Assembly (NCBI GenBank): GCA_028023455.1
Contig: JAQFVV010006208.1
Span: 5,934,963 to 5,998,962 of the forward strand
Length of the DNA stretch: 64,000 nt
Direction of reading: 5' to 3'
Source of the DNA: Epiperipatus broadwayi
Lineage: Eukaryota; Onychophora; Udeonychophora; Euonychophora; Peripatidae
Below are positions 1-11,039 of the stretch, piece after piece; position 1 is the stretch's first letter; the number at the start of each line of letters is the position of its first letter. The notes under the pieces were generated by a model. It ran no database searches and had not been told where the DNA came from. It worked only from the letters and a program-made list of their open reading frames with translations. The position numbers and the translations under genes are program-made.

Positions 1-1
1 A

Positions 2-148
2 CCACCTACCATTCAAGAAAAGCCAACTTCATTAGAAGTAGATGAAGGCAGTAATGTAAAATTTACCTGTATTATTAATGGCAATCCAATGCCATCTATT
101 GAATGGGAAAAAGATAGTAGAAAAGTTATATCAGGAGCTAGAATTAAG
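2..148 (+). CDS. MYLK-like: MLCK-like gene, exon A: first half of an Ig I-set domain (5' end outside or at window edge)
   Basis: Open in frame from base 2; it encodes 49 residues beginning PPTIQEKPTSLEV and ending at lysine in ARIK. The I-set hallmarks are the B-strand cysteine (VKFTC), the P.P turn before the C-strand tryptophan (IEWEKD) and the following RKV. The donor is AAG|GTATG at 148/149, phase 0. The exon is joined to 19538, which supplies the second half of the same Ig fold, so this Ig domain is split by a 19.4 kb intron. The exon may begin before the window. Muscle and cytoskeletal Ig/Fn3 kinases are built from such domains; assignment to myosin light chain kinase rests mainly on the Fn3 exon at 58864. 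Confidence 0.85.
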
Positions 149-326
149 GTATGTTTATATACATGTAGCTTATTTATTAAGATGTTTTAATACAGTATCA
201 TCTTGTAATAATGGCAAAACACCAAGCACTTCTTTTCTTAAGTAAAATTCTTTTTATGTAAATTAGGTATATATATAATACAAATAAAATGTCCATTAAT
301 TAAAAAACTATTGTAATATTAATAAA

Positions 327-1096
327 AATATAATAGTAATTACCAATTATATAGTCTTTCAATCTGCAGAAATACTTTTGGTTAATTCCTTAACCATCCT
401 CAACTTCTGTTAAATTTAAAAAATGTAACGGAAGCAAACATGATCAATTCAAATCCCATGAATCCCAAATTTTAACATTAGCAGCTTGTTATTCGTTATA
501 TTCATTTTATTTCTATTTATTAAAATTGCCTCCTTAATTTTTCTTTTATTATGGTTTCTCTTTTCATGAAGAATCTTAACACTTTTAATATCAAACTTAA
601 ATTTATATTTACATGCCCTTTCATGATCCAAGAAAACTGAAGCAGTCATTAAATCACTATTATTTTTACTTTTCACATGCTTGTATAACAATTCATGTTC
701 CTTTAATCTTTTCTCAATACTGCATGAATTGTTATACAAGCATGTGAAAAGTAAAAAATAATAGTGATTTAATGACTGCTTCAGTTTTCTTGGATCATAA
801 AAGGACATGGAAGTATAAAGTTAAGTTTGATATGTAAAGTGTTAAGATTCTTCACAAAGAGAGAAGCCATAATAAAACAAAATTAAGGAGGCAATGTTAA
901 TAAATAGAAATAAAATAAATATGATTAATAGACAAACTACTAATGTTAAAATTTGGAATTCATGGGATTTGAGTTGATGATGTTTACTGCCGTTATATAT
1001 TTTGAATTTCACAGCAGATGAGAATGGTTAAGAAATTAACCGAAAGTACTTCTCCAAATTGAAAAACAGTATTTTATAGCTAATTACCATTATATT
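327..1096. repeat. Long foldback (inverted) repeat, arms about 350 bp
   Basis: The arms at about 327-695 and 719-1096 are reverse complements with scattered differences. The centre is a hairpin made of ATGCTTGTATAACAATTCAT and its complement. The ends match too (AATATAATAGTAATTA at the left; its near complement ends the right arm). No coding sequence is present; the 119-residue frame on the - strand at 449-808 lies inside the arm and spans the loop, so it is a chance frame. It looks like a non-autonomous foldback or MITE-type element. Confidence 0.85.
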
Positions 1097-1719
1097 TATA
1101 TTTATTTATAAATATATATAGTGTTAATTCATATGTTATTACAGTTATACAAGTTAGGCCAAAAGCTATTTTAATGTAATATTTTTTCATTAATGTAATT
1201 ATATTTCATTAATTATTTATATTTTATTAATTATTTTGCTTTATTAATGTAATTTAATAAACATTGTAAATATTCCCCCATACTATATATTTTTTTAAAA
1301 TTCTTTCCTCTACTATCTTTTGTGAAAATTTAAACTAATTTGGCGTAAATGTTGTGAATAACTGATTTTTATCTATACCAATTAATTTGGCGTAAATGTT
1401 GTGAATAACTGATTTTTATCTATACTTGTAGCATAAATTTTTTTCAAATTCTGCAATAAGACTATTACAGTTCCAAATAATTTTAAAAATGCATTTCACA
1501 TGTGTGGTACTTTTAATTTATTTATTTTTTTAACTTTTTTTTATCATTTATTATGGTTCTGTTTAGTGAGCCATTTCATTTTACAGTTTATGTTAATCAT
1601 TTAACAAGTTTATATCAACAAGGAGAGAGGTATCGTCTCCAAAAGATTTGAATACATGCAACATTTTGTGTTATAAATGTATTATATTTAATACATAAAA
1701 TATATTAACGTCTTTTTAT

Positions 1720-1945
1720 ATCCGCAAGACTTGCTATTCTCTTGCAACGGATGCTCTCAATTTCTCCGCTGCGATCTCCCCATCTCTATGGGCTCTTTCA
1801 GCCATACCCGTGGATTACATTTCCACTGGGAGCGCCCAGTGGAAATGTAATCCACGGGTATGGCTGAAAGAGCCCATAGAGATGGGGAGACTGCAGCGGA
1901 GATATTGAGAGCATCCGTTGCAAGAGAATAGCAAGTCTTGTGGAT
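1720..1945. repeat. Near-perfect 226-bp palindrome, GC-richer than surroundings
   Basis: The left arm runs from ATCCGCAAGACTTGC to CATTTCCACTGGG and the right arm returns as CCCAGTGGAAATG to GCAAGTCTTGTGGAT. Only a few mismatches occur over roughly 110 bp per arm, with a loop of a few bases (around 1832-1837). The arm sequence includes AGAGCCCATAGAGATGGGGA. High arm identity suggests a recent insertion or duplication. Confidence 0.9.
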
Positions 1946-2600
1946 AATTGGTACAGTCGCATTTTGAAACTGTGAGTAGCGAATAAGTTTGCATTACAAC
2001 AAGCTTAGCCATAGATGGAGAAACCGGGTGAAAATGGAAATCCCAGTTAATAAAACGTTAACAACGGAAATGAAAGTTTGGAAATAAAACGCTTGCGCAG
2101 TTATCAGAAAGCTATAGAAAGACTGTATAACAACTACGCAGAGTAGTATAGAGAGTAGCAGGCAGTATTTGAGTGCATCTACAGTAGAGTTACTGTTCAA
2201 TTCCAGTAGGAGACATCTAGCATCAGTGCTTCGGTTAAGGTCCAGCGCTCAGTGGAAATGCAGTTCATGGGCATAGCTGGAAAGGGCCCACAGAGATTGG
2301 GGAGACTGCAGCCTGAGGAAACTGTCTGGATAGCAGCTGAATAAAGAGTTCGAGTTTCCAGTGGTTTTCAAGTGGAGTTACTGGTAGACTGTTGCAGAGA
2401 TGGAAGCGGTAAGGAGCTTAAGGTCAGTCACAGTGCTTACTATGAAGAGTTCGTGTACAGCTAAACTGGACTGGGGCTAAGGTATGCCCATTGTGAACTG
2501 TTTTTGTAGCAGCCAGCCTGAAAGAACATCGAGGGAATTGAACTTTAGCGAACTGTAGAAATAGAGTTGTTGCAGACTATTCGCTATTCTGATTATGTGA
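1946..2600. repeat. Non-coding repeat continuing from the palindrome, with a diverged third copy of its arm
   Basis: Bases 2248-2320 repeat the right arm of the palindrome in direct orientation with about 20% differences (GCTCAGTGGAAATGCAGTTC, then GGGCCCACAGAGATTGGGGA and GACTGCAGCC). The whole stretch is less AT-rich than its surroundings and has no open frame of note, so it is probably the body of one dispersed repeat whose end was inverted to make the palindrome. Confidence 0.6.
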
Positions 2601-2904
2601 AATATTGTGAGTCTTTCATAGTATATATTTAATTGCTGGCCGCACAGTCACACTTGTGGAATATAATAGGTCTGTTCATCAATTGCACTATAGTTCATTT
2701 TTGTGTACATGAGAACATTGATTTTCTGCTAATCAATTTAGGACTTTAGAAACAATAGTATCCAGTTTATGAATATTATTGTGACTTCCTATATCGAATA
2801 AAAATTAAGTGTATTTCATAAGAGAGGTATGTAGTAAAAACCAGCATTAATAGCAATCAAAAGTGACATATAATGAACTAGAAATAAATAAAAAAGATAA
2901 ATAA

Positions 2905-3098
2905 GATCCTAAAATCTAGCTGCAGTGCTCTCAGATCCAACGCTCCTTACTGACGAAGGCCACAAGCCAGAAACTAGTCTGGGGATATTGGATGAGTAGG
3001 CACTAGATAGGGATTTTATGCACAAGCCTTCTGGCATCCATTGATTACTCTGGCTTGCACTGAGTGGCAATACGTATAGAGAGTTTTGCCTGTTTTAA
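2905..3098 (+). mobile_element. F1 repeat, single right arm
   Basis: This copy of the F1 family begins with GATCCTAAAATCTAG, carries the hammerhead at 2935-2993, then the conserved arm (GAGTAGGCACTAGAT, GGCATCCATTGATTACTCTG, TTGCACTGAGTGGCA) and ends with the F1 terminus GAGAGTTTTGCCTGTTTT. Only one arm is present; in other copies the arms are paired as inverted repeats. Confidence 0.85.
2935..2993 (+). ncRNA. Type I hammerhead ribozyme (F1 family)
   Basis: In order: ATCCAA (outer stem I), CGC, TCCTTA (inner stem I), core CTGACGA at 2950-2956, stem-loop II AGGC-CACAA-GCCA, core GAAAC at 2970, loop TA, cleavage triplet GTC at 2977-2979, TGGGGA (inner stem I partner), TA, TTGGAT (outer partner). 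Inner stem I has 6 pairs, two of them G-U. Outer stem I has 6 perfect pairs. Stem III is the short AC/GU type seen in other genomic type I hammerheads. Position 7 is C, which hammerheads tolerate. Cleavage is predicted after 2979. The A-A apposition at the base of stem II is the only weak point. Confidence 0.82.
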
Positions 3099-3734
3099 AT
3101 AAAAAAGATCTAATTTTATAAATATAAAATCAAAAAATGAAATAAACATTTTGTAAATAAACTTTTAATAAATAAAATTTCATATTTATTTATGCTAAAA
3201 TTGTATTCATGTTAATCTGCAATGCATATTTTTTAATGTTTTTTTTTTTTTTTTTGGAAAGAACTAGTTACAGCTATTTTGCAGATGGCTACCAAACACT
3301 ATAAACCTTGCTTATGAGCTGTTGTTTTTGTTTATGATAAGCACCAAACTTAGTAAAAGTGATATAAAAATATTCTAGTACTTAATAACTTTATGAGTTT
3401 GAAAAATCATTGTGAATGCTGTGAACAGATTAACGCTAGTATACATTGCTAAAAGTCACATGTAAACATAATCTAATATATATATATATACGTAAACTCA
3501 TAAATAGGCAGGCAGCAAATGTTGAGATTATGGAATTATGGGAAAGTTGACATTTCAATGTATTAATTGACAAAAGACTACAAGGATAGTCGAAAGCGCT
3601 CCTAAGTGAAGTTTATATTTTTTGTTCTTTTTAAAATTTTTAATTACTATATTTTCTAATATTTATTTATAAGTTTATATATATTATTTTGGAGAAATAC
3701 AGACATCGATTTGTAATATTATTATATATGTATA

Positions 3735-4010
3735 ATATTTTATAATAACCCTTGTATTTACTGTGGACTAAAAAGCCAAAAAATAATTGCTTTTTTCAGT
3801 CACAATTGGAGTCTTATATTTAACTTGAAATAAAAGAGATCAGAAATAATTAATTCAATCCATTATTGTAAAAAGTAGTGATTGAATTAATTAATTTTTG
3901 GACATCCTGAGTTCAAGTTCAATATAAAAACCCCAATTGTGGTTGAAGAAAGCAATTATTTTTAGACTCTTTAGTCCATAAAAATAAAAGTGTTTATTAT
4001 AAAATAGTAG
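3735..4010. repeat. Foldback repeat centred near 3870
   Basis: The arms at about 3735-3862 and 3875-4010 are inverted copies: GGACTAAAAAGCC... on the left answers ...GACTCTTTAGTCC on the right, and ATTGAATTAATTAAT answers ATTAATTCAATCC near the loop. No coding sequence is present. Confidence 0.8.
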
Positions 4011-4206
4011 TATATATATATATACTATTTTTTAATATTGCAATATTTTTTGTAATTATTGTAATTATTTCTTTTAAAAACAAAGAATAAAAACTTTGTC
4101 ACAGTTGTACATTTTAAAGAAAATTCATATCACATTAAAAATTGATTCTCATATTATTTTAATTATGAAAGAAACATTTAAAAAAAAATTACAATCAAAG
4201 AGAAAT

Positions 4207-4350
4207 AACAAGGCTGTAAACCTTAGCAATGAGCGTCTGAAAAAATCGTCACTAGGGACCTCTGTAGGTCTTTAAAACACATGCTTACGCTATGAAGAAA
4301 AGAGTGATGATTTTTTCAGACGCTCATTGCTAAGGTTTACAGCCTTGTTA
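4207..4350. repeat. Foldback MITE, family shared with 36629-36829
   Basis: The arms start AACAAGGCTGTAAACCTTAG and return at 4331-4350 as its complement; the inner arm contains GCGTCTGAAAAAATCGTCA and TAGGGACCTCTG. The arm matches the element at 36629-36829 (AATAAGGCTATAACCTTA, CCTAAAAAAATGACAGTAGG). ATTACAATCAAAGAGAAA occurs on both sides (near 4187 and 4391), a possible long target duplication. Confidence 0.85.
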
Positions 4351-4409
4351 AAAACTATTACTGAAATAATAGTGAGCGTTTAATAAATTTATAATTACAA
4401 TCAAAGAGA

Positions 4410-5382
4410 AAATAAAATTCCATCCATTTTAAAAGAAACAATGCCTCCATCATTAACTAAATTGTTAAACAATTCCAAAGATAAAATAACTAGAGAGGAT
4501 GCATAACAAGTAGTGTACAAAATTGTGTGTAAAGATTCAAACTGCTTAAAGGCTTACTAAGGAGAAATGAGAGCTAACCTGTCTACAAGACTGACCCAGC
4601 ACAATTATTTGTACAACCAGTCTAAGAAAGGTAGTGAACACTCGTCAGTATTTGTGGATCACGAGCAACTGCCAGGCCACAAATTCGATCTCTCTAGGGC
4701 TGATATTGGTTGCTCTGAGAGAGATGACAGCACAAGGTGAAAGAGGCGTGGACTGTAGCAAAAGATACACATGCCATAAATAAAAAATAAACTAGCACCC
4801 CTCTTTCTGCTAAACGACATCTATAACTTCTTTTACATTTATTGGAATGTAAGTTAACTATTGAAATTCAATTTTACGCTAATTCAAACAAAACAACTTT
4901 AAAATGAGAATTTAACGAACCTTAATTGTATAATGCTATAGCTACGATATATTTAGTATTGAAAATGCTTAGCTGAATAAAATAAATATTTGTAACATTG
5001 AAAACCTATTCTGTCATTAAATGTCTAAACATTTACTAAATTATAACACTTAATCGAAAGTAAGATTTGTTTTTATTTTAATTGATCATTAATTTTTTTT
5101 AGGGTAACCTTATTTTTAAATAAACTGTTTAAAAATATATACTGTTCTTTCATATTAATGAAAACTTACTGAATAAATATCAACACATTTGACATTCAGT
5201 CTGCCAACCCTCAGTGTAAAACAAACCAGTGGCCAATCTGAAATATTTTATTATTTTGTATTGTTATCAATTTCTAACATATGTACCAAATTTTAAGGAA
5301 ATCCATTTGATAGAAGCCTGTTAAACCTTGATTATAAAATTTGTCCTAACAAACAAATAAAGTTTCTAATTTAAATAAAAGG
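4410..5382. other. Intron stretch without recognised feature
   Basis: AT-rich sequence with no convincing open frame, RNA gene or repeat that I could match to elsewhere in the window. Confidence 0.5.
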
Positions 5383-6067
5383 GCACTTGCGAGTTTTCAA
5401 GTAAACAAAGATGGTAGTTAGTATTTTTGATAAATGTACAGTCTCGAGGGCCTATAATCTATCAAAGACGTGTTAGTTGTTAAATTAAAACAAAATTAAT
5501 AAATCAATTATTAAATTTAAATAAAGGAATAATTTCCATTAAATTTCATTGAGAAGCTTTATTTCAAATTTTTTTTTACTTATATTATAATGTGGGAAGG
5601 GATAAGATGCTCTTAACATTGTTGTAGTATTCTTTTTATCAGCAGTTTTTTTTTTTTTTGGTAAATTATTATGATAAGAATTTGGGAACTTCCTGTCACA
5701 AAACATGAAGCAGTGGATTATTTCCAAAGGCACAGGATCCCCCCCCCCCCCCGAAAAATGTGTGTTAATGGTCACAATATGATTGCATGCCACTGACATG
5801 AATAAAGTGTAAATATTGTTTTTATATTTTTTCGCCGACTTTTTTGTATAATAAGTTAATCCAAAAAAAAAAAAACTTTAAATATTGTAATTAATTTTTT
5901 GACAATGATTTCTTTTTTAAAAAATAGCAGTAATAAAAAATAAAATGTCATTATTAAATACATTTCCTAGCAGGCATTTTTTTTGTAAACATTTTTGGGG
6001 GGCCCTGAAACTGTATATTTATCAAAAATATGGGGTGCCATCTTGGTTTACTTAAAAACTCAGAAGT
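5383..6067. mobile_element. Non-autonomous terminal-inverted-repeat element (copy 1)
   Basis: The left terminus CACTTGCGAGTTTTCAAGTA and the following AAGATGG and TTTTTGATAAATGTACAG return inverted at 5985-6067 (TATATTTATCAAAAAT, CATCTTGGTTTACTTAAAAA). The interior matches 43873-44729 in opposite orientation, including an A/T-homopolymer segment, the motif TGTGTTAATGGTCACAA and a poly-C run at 5740. There is no transposase; the 86-residue frame on the - strand includes the poly-C run and is not a gene. Confidence 0.8.
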
Positions 6068-6075
6068 AAATAAAC

Positions 6076-6213
6076 ATCACAAGCCCAGAAACTAGTCTGG
6101 GGATATTGGATGAGCAGGTATTAGATGGGGATTTTATGCACAAACCTGTTGGCATCCATTGATTACTCTGGCTGGCACTGAGTGGCACTACTGTATAGAG
6201 AGTTTTTTAAACT
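6076..6213 (+). mobile_element. F1 repeat, truncated arm
   Basis: Starts within the hammerhead (CACAAGCCCAGAAACTAGTC), so the CTGATGA part is missing, then runs through TGGGGATATTGGATGAGCAGG to the F1 end GTATAGAGAGTTTT. It lies 9 bases beyond the end of the preceding inverted-repeat element. Confidence 0.85.
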
Positions 6214-6592
6214 CAGAAATACCAACAAAAGTATTTAAAAATAACATTGTCATAATAAAATGTCATTAAATATGATCCATTATTATAAAGAGCTAATGAA
6301 AATTTATGTGCATTTGAAATCGATTCATTTTTTTTTATTTCCTGCAATTTAGTGTTCAAAAAGTATAATTTATTTTCATGATAAATTGATATATTGAATT
6401 AAAGGAATTATTTCTCTCAAGTTTTTAAAATTGAATCACTAAATATCATTACATGATGTCTGATTTATTATGAAGCACTCGATAAAAAAAACGTTATTTA
6501 AATTACTTTGTAAAAAATATGTTAATTAGCCTGAAACAATGTTCTTGTGTTATTAAATAAACAGTAAAATATATAAATATGAATGCAACTTT

Positions 6593-6750
6593 CGAGTGCT
6601 TGGACACATTTTGAATTAAGATTAATTGCTTTTGAGGCCTACTTATGGCCTCATATGAATATGAGACCATAAGTAGGCCTTGAAAATGCTAAGCTTGATT
6701 CAAAACACATTTATTATAAACTTTTCTTAACACAGCATCCAAGCAATCGA
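6593..6750. repeat. Foldback repeat with hairpin core
   Basis: The inner hairpin at 6632-6684 pairs GAGGCCTACTTATGGCCTCA with its complement around a TGAATA loop. Outer parts TTTTGAATTAAG and CTTGATTCAAAAC also pair, with a bulge region between. Confidence 0.75.
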
Positions 6751-7379
6751 AAGCTGAATTTACAGTTGCATAAGAAAAGTTGCTACTTTAGTTAATAAAT
6801 ATGAATCATAATTATTTAGTGCCCCAAACAATGAAATTTTTGATAATAAAGGATAAAATATATGGTGTTCTTTGCTTTTAAACAATTATTACTCAGTGCT
6901 TGGAAAACTATGTGAAATTTCTATTGTCATATAAATTAAATGCTTATTTTTAAATTTGTCTGCGTTGGTTGACTTTGGTAATGTGATAATGTTAATGGAT
7001 GTTATGTCTGAAAAATAATGATTAGGATAGCCATAGGTCAATTCACAATAAATAAAAAAGGCACTAATACTCTATCTGAAAGAAATGAGCACTCTAAGAA
7101 GATTTTAAGTAAAATTTACATAACAACACAATAAATTAAAATGAACTTAAATATAAGCAAGTATACATAAATACCACCAACAATAAAAATGTAAAGAGCT
7201 ATGATTACAATACACAATGTATTGAAAGTATGCGCAGCATGAATAAGGCTAATTTTTAAAACTACATACACCTACCTTTTCTTTATAAATGTCTGAATAT
7301 TTATATGTCTAAGATTGAATTGTAATAGTAAACTACATTTCTGAGATAGTTACATCTGCATAAAAGTTATGCATGAACA

Positions 7380-8330
7380 TGTTTATATAGAAGCTAGAAA
7401 AAAAAATATTAATGTATCTTTTGAAATTGAAGTGCAACCATGTGCTATTGTCATTGAGCTATGCTTAACCAATAACCAAATGTCAATCAAATATGAAAAG
7501 AATGGAATGATACAAACCATTCTTTTAACTCTGTTAATATGTAAGCTTAGTTTATTGATGTTGTTATTAATCAAAGAGTAGAATCTATGTATTAATTTGA
7601 TTTATGTACAGTGTAAATGCCTGAAATCGCTACATAACTATTCAGAAGATTAAAGCAATACCTTAGTTTCAATAACCCCCCAAATACCAAATGAAATATA
7701 TGTTTAGTAAATGTAACTGTAGGAATCATAGGTTAACAATATGAAATTGAAACAAAAGTAACCGTTTCTTCCATTGAGCTATACTTAACTAATAGTCAAA
7801 CATCGACAAACTACGAAAAGAATGGAATGTTGTCTTCTATTCTTTTAAATATATTAATATTTAAGCTTAATTTACTCAATGATGGTTCGTTTGGCTTTTG
7901 GTTAAGCATAGCTCAATAAGGGTATTAACAGCTTTCATTTAAATTTCATATCATTAAGCTATGATCATTTACAGTTACCTTTACTAAATGGATGTTTCAT
8001 TTGATATTTGAGTATTACTAAAACTAAGACACCATTTTGTTCCTCGGAAGAATTAACTAATGATTTCATAACATTTATGCTGCACCTAAATTAAATTAAT
8101 ATAAAGACTTCATTCTTTATTTTATAACAATGTCAATAAGAAGCTTAAATACTAACTGAGCTAAAAGAAAGAGTGGTATCATTTTATCCATTTTATAGAG
8201 TATTGACAGTTGGCTATTGGTTAAGCATATCAATGGGAGTAGCAGTTAGTTACTTTCATTTCAATTGCATATTAAACTATGATTATTTACGAAGTAGATC
8301 ATTTTATAACAACATAAGAAAATATACAGA
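7380..8330. repeat. Cluster of overlapping inverted and direct repeat copies
   Basis: GAGCTATGCTTAACCAATA appears near 7457, a variant (GAGCTATACTTAACTAATA) near 7777, and inverted (TTGGTTAAGCATAGCTC) near 7898 and, in part, near 8217. The segments at 7670-7735 and 7955-8018 (CAAATACCAAATGAAAT and its complement-like ATTTCATTTGATATTTG) form the arms of a foldback centred near 7830. Open frames of 60-70 residues here are explained by the repeats. Confidence 0.7.
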
Positions 8331-8450
8331 AAAAATAAATAGATTCAGTAAAATAAAATAAATGTTATATTTATTCCACTACTAATATTTCTAAAGAAAA
8401 TTGAAAGCCAATTGCAAATAAAATTATCTTAAGAATTTGACAAAAAAAAA

Positions 8451-8545
8451 TTGGTGGTCAATAGGTCAGCACAGCTGCCTTACAAGCAGTTGTCCCAGGT
8501 TAGTGGGTTCGCTTCCCGGCCGCTGCTATGACACATGAAAAAAAA
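8451..8545 (+). mobile_element. tRNA-derived SINE, type A
   Basis: Begins TTGGTGGTCAATAGGTCAGC (A-box-like), has a CTGCCTTACAAGCAG anticodon-arm-like hairpin, a B box GGGTTCGCTTCCCGG, then GCTATGACACATG and an A tail. Same type at 10637 and 20520. Confidence 0.85.
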
Positions 8546-8595
8546 TCACTTTAAAAGTTACTGCGATGGGGGTAAAAACATTATTACTATTTTTT

Positions 8596-8998
8596 AATGT
8601 CATTCTTTTCAGCTATTATCAGTTCAGTGAAGGATGAGAATTTCTTCAAGTTTTTCCAATTCATTTTTCCACATCATGCTAAGAAATTTTCTTATTTTGA
8701 TCATCCATTTACAGGTGGTTTTTTTTCTAGATCTTTTACAATCTATGGAGATTCAGTTTAAAATTTCAATTATCCATGTATTGTCTCTTCTATCAGTATG
8801 TCTAGCCCAGCTCTATTTCATCTTTTGATTTTTTCAATGATGTCAGGGGTACTGTTCTCTCATCCAAATATGTTACTTTTGATTCCTTCTTGTTATTCTC
8901 TCAATATATATTTCCATACTTCATTGAGTGTTCTGAAATCTCTGTACTGTTCTTCTGTTAAGTGTTTGCATTTCAGATCTATAAGTAAGAGTAAATAA
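8596..8998 (-). pseudogene. RTE-type LINE fragment, 3' part of reverse transcriptase ORF
   Basis: The reverse complement resembles the stretch after the reverse transcriptase domain in RTE-like LINEs. It parallels 27330-27735, where the frame shows RLKRSWAGHIARRDDNRW, and the end of the + strand copy at 57370-57440 (TTTCAGAACACTCAATGAA against TTCAGAGCACTCAATGAAA). The + strand frames of 64 and 66 residues here are shadows of this element. Confidence 0.7.
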
Positions 8999-9324
8999 AA
9001 CATATTTACAACTCTTTTTCAAACGCAAACATTTCCTCAAATATTAAGTTATTTCTATCAAGAGCACTCTTTCCAAGTTTAATTCTATGATTAATTTCAT
9101 CCATTGTGTTTTAGTTTGCATTAATCATCTGATTAAGGTGTTTCTAGATGCCAAATTCTTCTTATTTATGATTATGAATCTTTATTTTTTCCTATAACAA
9201 AATCCATTTTTAGTATTTATCAAATCCCACCTTACTTTCATCTGATCTTTTGCAACATTTTCTGAAGCTCTGAAACATTATTTACAAAACAAATGACTTA
9301 AATATTCTTTAATATTTGCTATTT

Positions 9325-9515
9325 TAATATAAGCCAAACACTGATTATATATGTGTGTGGGAGATGATGATCCGGATCAACTGATGAGTGCTGGTTCAAC
9401 ATGAAATACATATAGTGGAAATCATTTATCTTTTTCATATATATGAGGTCATATGTAATGGTTATATAAGATAGAATGGATGATTAAAGGGAGCTTGAAA
9501 GTCTGTCCATTTTAT
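9325..9515 (+). mobile_element. F3 repeat (hammerhead family), partial
   Basis: Contains the F3 sequence from ACTGATTATATATG through the hammerhead at 9363-9430 to GGTCATATGTAATGG and GCTTGAAAGTCTGT, the typical F3 end. Confidence 0.8.
9363..9430 (+). ncRNA. Hammerhead ribozyme, F3 family, decayed
   Basis: Core CTGATGA at 9381-9387, stem-loop II GTGCTG-GTT-CAACAT, core GAAAT at 9403. The inner stem I (ATCAA against GTGGA) no longer pairs well, so this copy is probably inactive. Confidence 0.6.
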
Positions 9516-9911
9516 TGTACTGAATATTTTTTGTAAAACTACTTGTAAAAAGTTTAGGAAATATGGAAGCATCTTGTTATACATTCTTATCAGTATAAAT
9601 ATTTTATAACATCATTGTACAATTGAATCACTATTAATGCATTTTGATATTTTTCTGAATATGAACATATTCTGGATATATGTCTTGATAATTTAAAGCT
9701 TTAATCATTGTGAATATACTTAAGAGAATGAAATGCTTTTTCATAATCTTCAAATCTAAAGTATAATGGCAACCCATATTCATTTATTTTTTCTATGAGG
9801 CTATATGTTAAACAATCAACATAAAGGACCGATTTATTATCTTTTCTTTAAACTGCTCTATTATGTTTTTTTTCTTTCTTCTGGTTGTTTTTCTATGTAT
9901 TCGTAATAAAC

Positions 9912-10632
9912 CATATTTTATATAAATGCAATTTATCCACTCTATTTCGAATACTTTTTAGCAAAAAACCTTTTATTGTACATATATGCATACACAATCT
10001 TACGTTTCGACAGACCTGCAGACTTCTTTAGAGCTATGATATAATAACAAAATAAAATACATAACCATATAAATAATACCATAAAAAAGGTAAACAATAA
10101 AATTACTAAAATAAAATAAAAAATAACAATAAAACAAACAAAACTAAAAAAACAACATAAAATATAATAAAACTGAAATAAATATAATCAAACCCAAATA
10201 AAATAATCCAGTTAATGTAAAATATACAAAATAAATATAAATCATACATATGTATTCCTAACTGTATGTATATGTACATATTCATGAACAACTATTAATT
10301 TAAATATATTATTCATTTTTATTATTTTTAATAATCTCCTAATTATTTCTATTCCTTATAAAATTAAACTTCTGTTTTATTAGCTCTATCTTTATAAAAT
10401 ACTTAATAATTTTATTTTCATATAATTCTCAGTTCAACTTTAATTTATTTATTAATATTCTTGTTAAGTATTTATATGGTTAAGTATTTTATTTTGTTCA
10501 TTATATCATAGCTCTGAAGAAGACTGCAAGACGGTCGAAACATAAGATTGTGTATACATATATGTACAATAAAAGGTTTTTTTGCTAAAAAGAGTTCAAA
10601 GTAGAGTGAATAAATTGCATTTATATAAGATA
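9912..10632. mobile_element. Inverted-repeat element with hammerhead-core-like motif in both arms
   Basis: The left arm (9912-10052) and right arm (10497-10632) are inverted copies. Shared parts include ATAAATGCAATTTATCCACT, GCAAAAAACCTTTTATTGTA and ACACAATCTTA. Each arm has CTGAAGA-a-GACTGC...GTC-GAAAC, read outward on the right arm (from 10513) and on the - strand in the left arm. The middle is very AT-rich and has no real ORF. Element 32874-33566 has the same architecture with different sequence. Confidence 0.75.
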
Positions 10633-10636
10633 TTAC

Positions 10637-10715
10637 AGCAGGTCAGCGACGGCTGCTTTACAAGCAGTTGTCCTGGGTTAGCGTGTCCTAGCTGATGCTA
10701 TGACACATGAGAAAA
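10637..10715 (+). mobile_element. tRNA-derived SINE, type A (5'-truncated)
   Basis: Shares GGTCAGCGACGGCTGCTTTA, CAAGCAGTTGTCC and GCTATGACACATGAG with the copy at 20520. The B box is damaged by a deletion. It abuts the right arm of the preceding inverted-repeat element. Confidence 0.8.
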
Positions 10716-11039
10716 ATAAAGGAAGTGATGAATTTGCTAATATTTCTGAATAAAAACTATATTATAATTTTTATGATTAATTTTATTTATTATTATTCTT
10801 TATTTCATCTTGTATATTTTTAATTATTTGTATGATTTTTATTTCTAATTAATATTTTATTAATCACTTTTTGCCGAGTTCTTCATTATAATGCTTAATA
10901 ATTCAGAAGAGTGTAGTAATTATTTTATTTTCTTGTTCTTTATTATTACACATTTCTTCACATAATTCTTTCACCTACTTCGCAATACTATATCATTTTT
11001 TATTAAATAGCTCATCTTTTTTTTATTGTTAAAATAACT

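Noticed and set aside
449-808. 119-residue open frame on the - strand
   Set aside because: It lies in and across the loop of the foldback at 327-1096; the two halves are complementary sequence and no domain is seen.
5539-5799. 86-residue open frame on the - strand
   Set aside because: Part of a non-autonomous inverted-repeat element; it includes Gly and Lys runs from homopolymers, and the second copy at 44 kb does not keep the frame.
7369-7581. Overlapping 70- and 63-residue frames on opposite strands
   Set aside because: Explained by the repeat cluster at 7380-8330; neither shows codon constraint or a domain.
10106-10291. 61-residue Tyr/Phe/Ile-rich frame that could pass for a membrane peptide
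   Set aside because: Low-complexity AT-rich centre of an inverted-repeat element; such composition gives false membrane segments.
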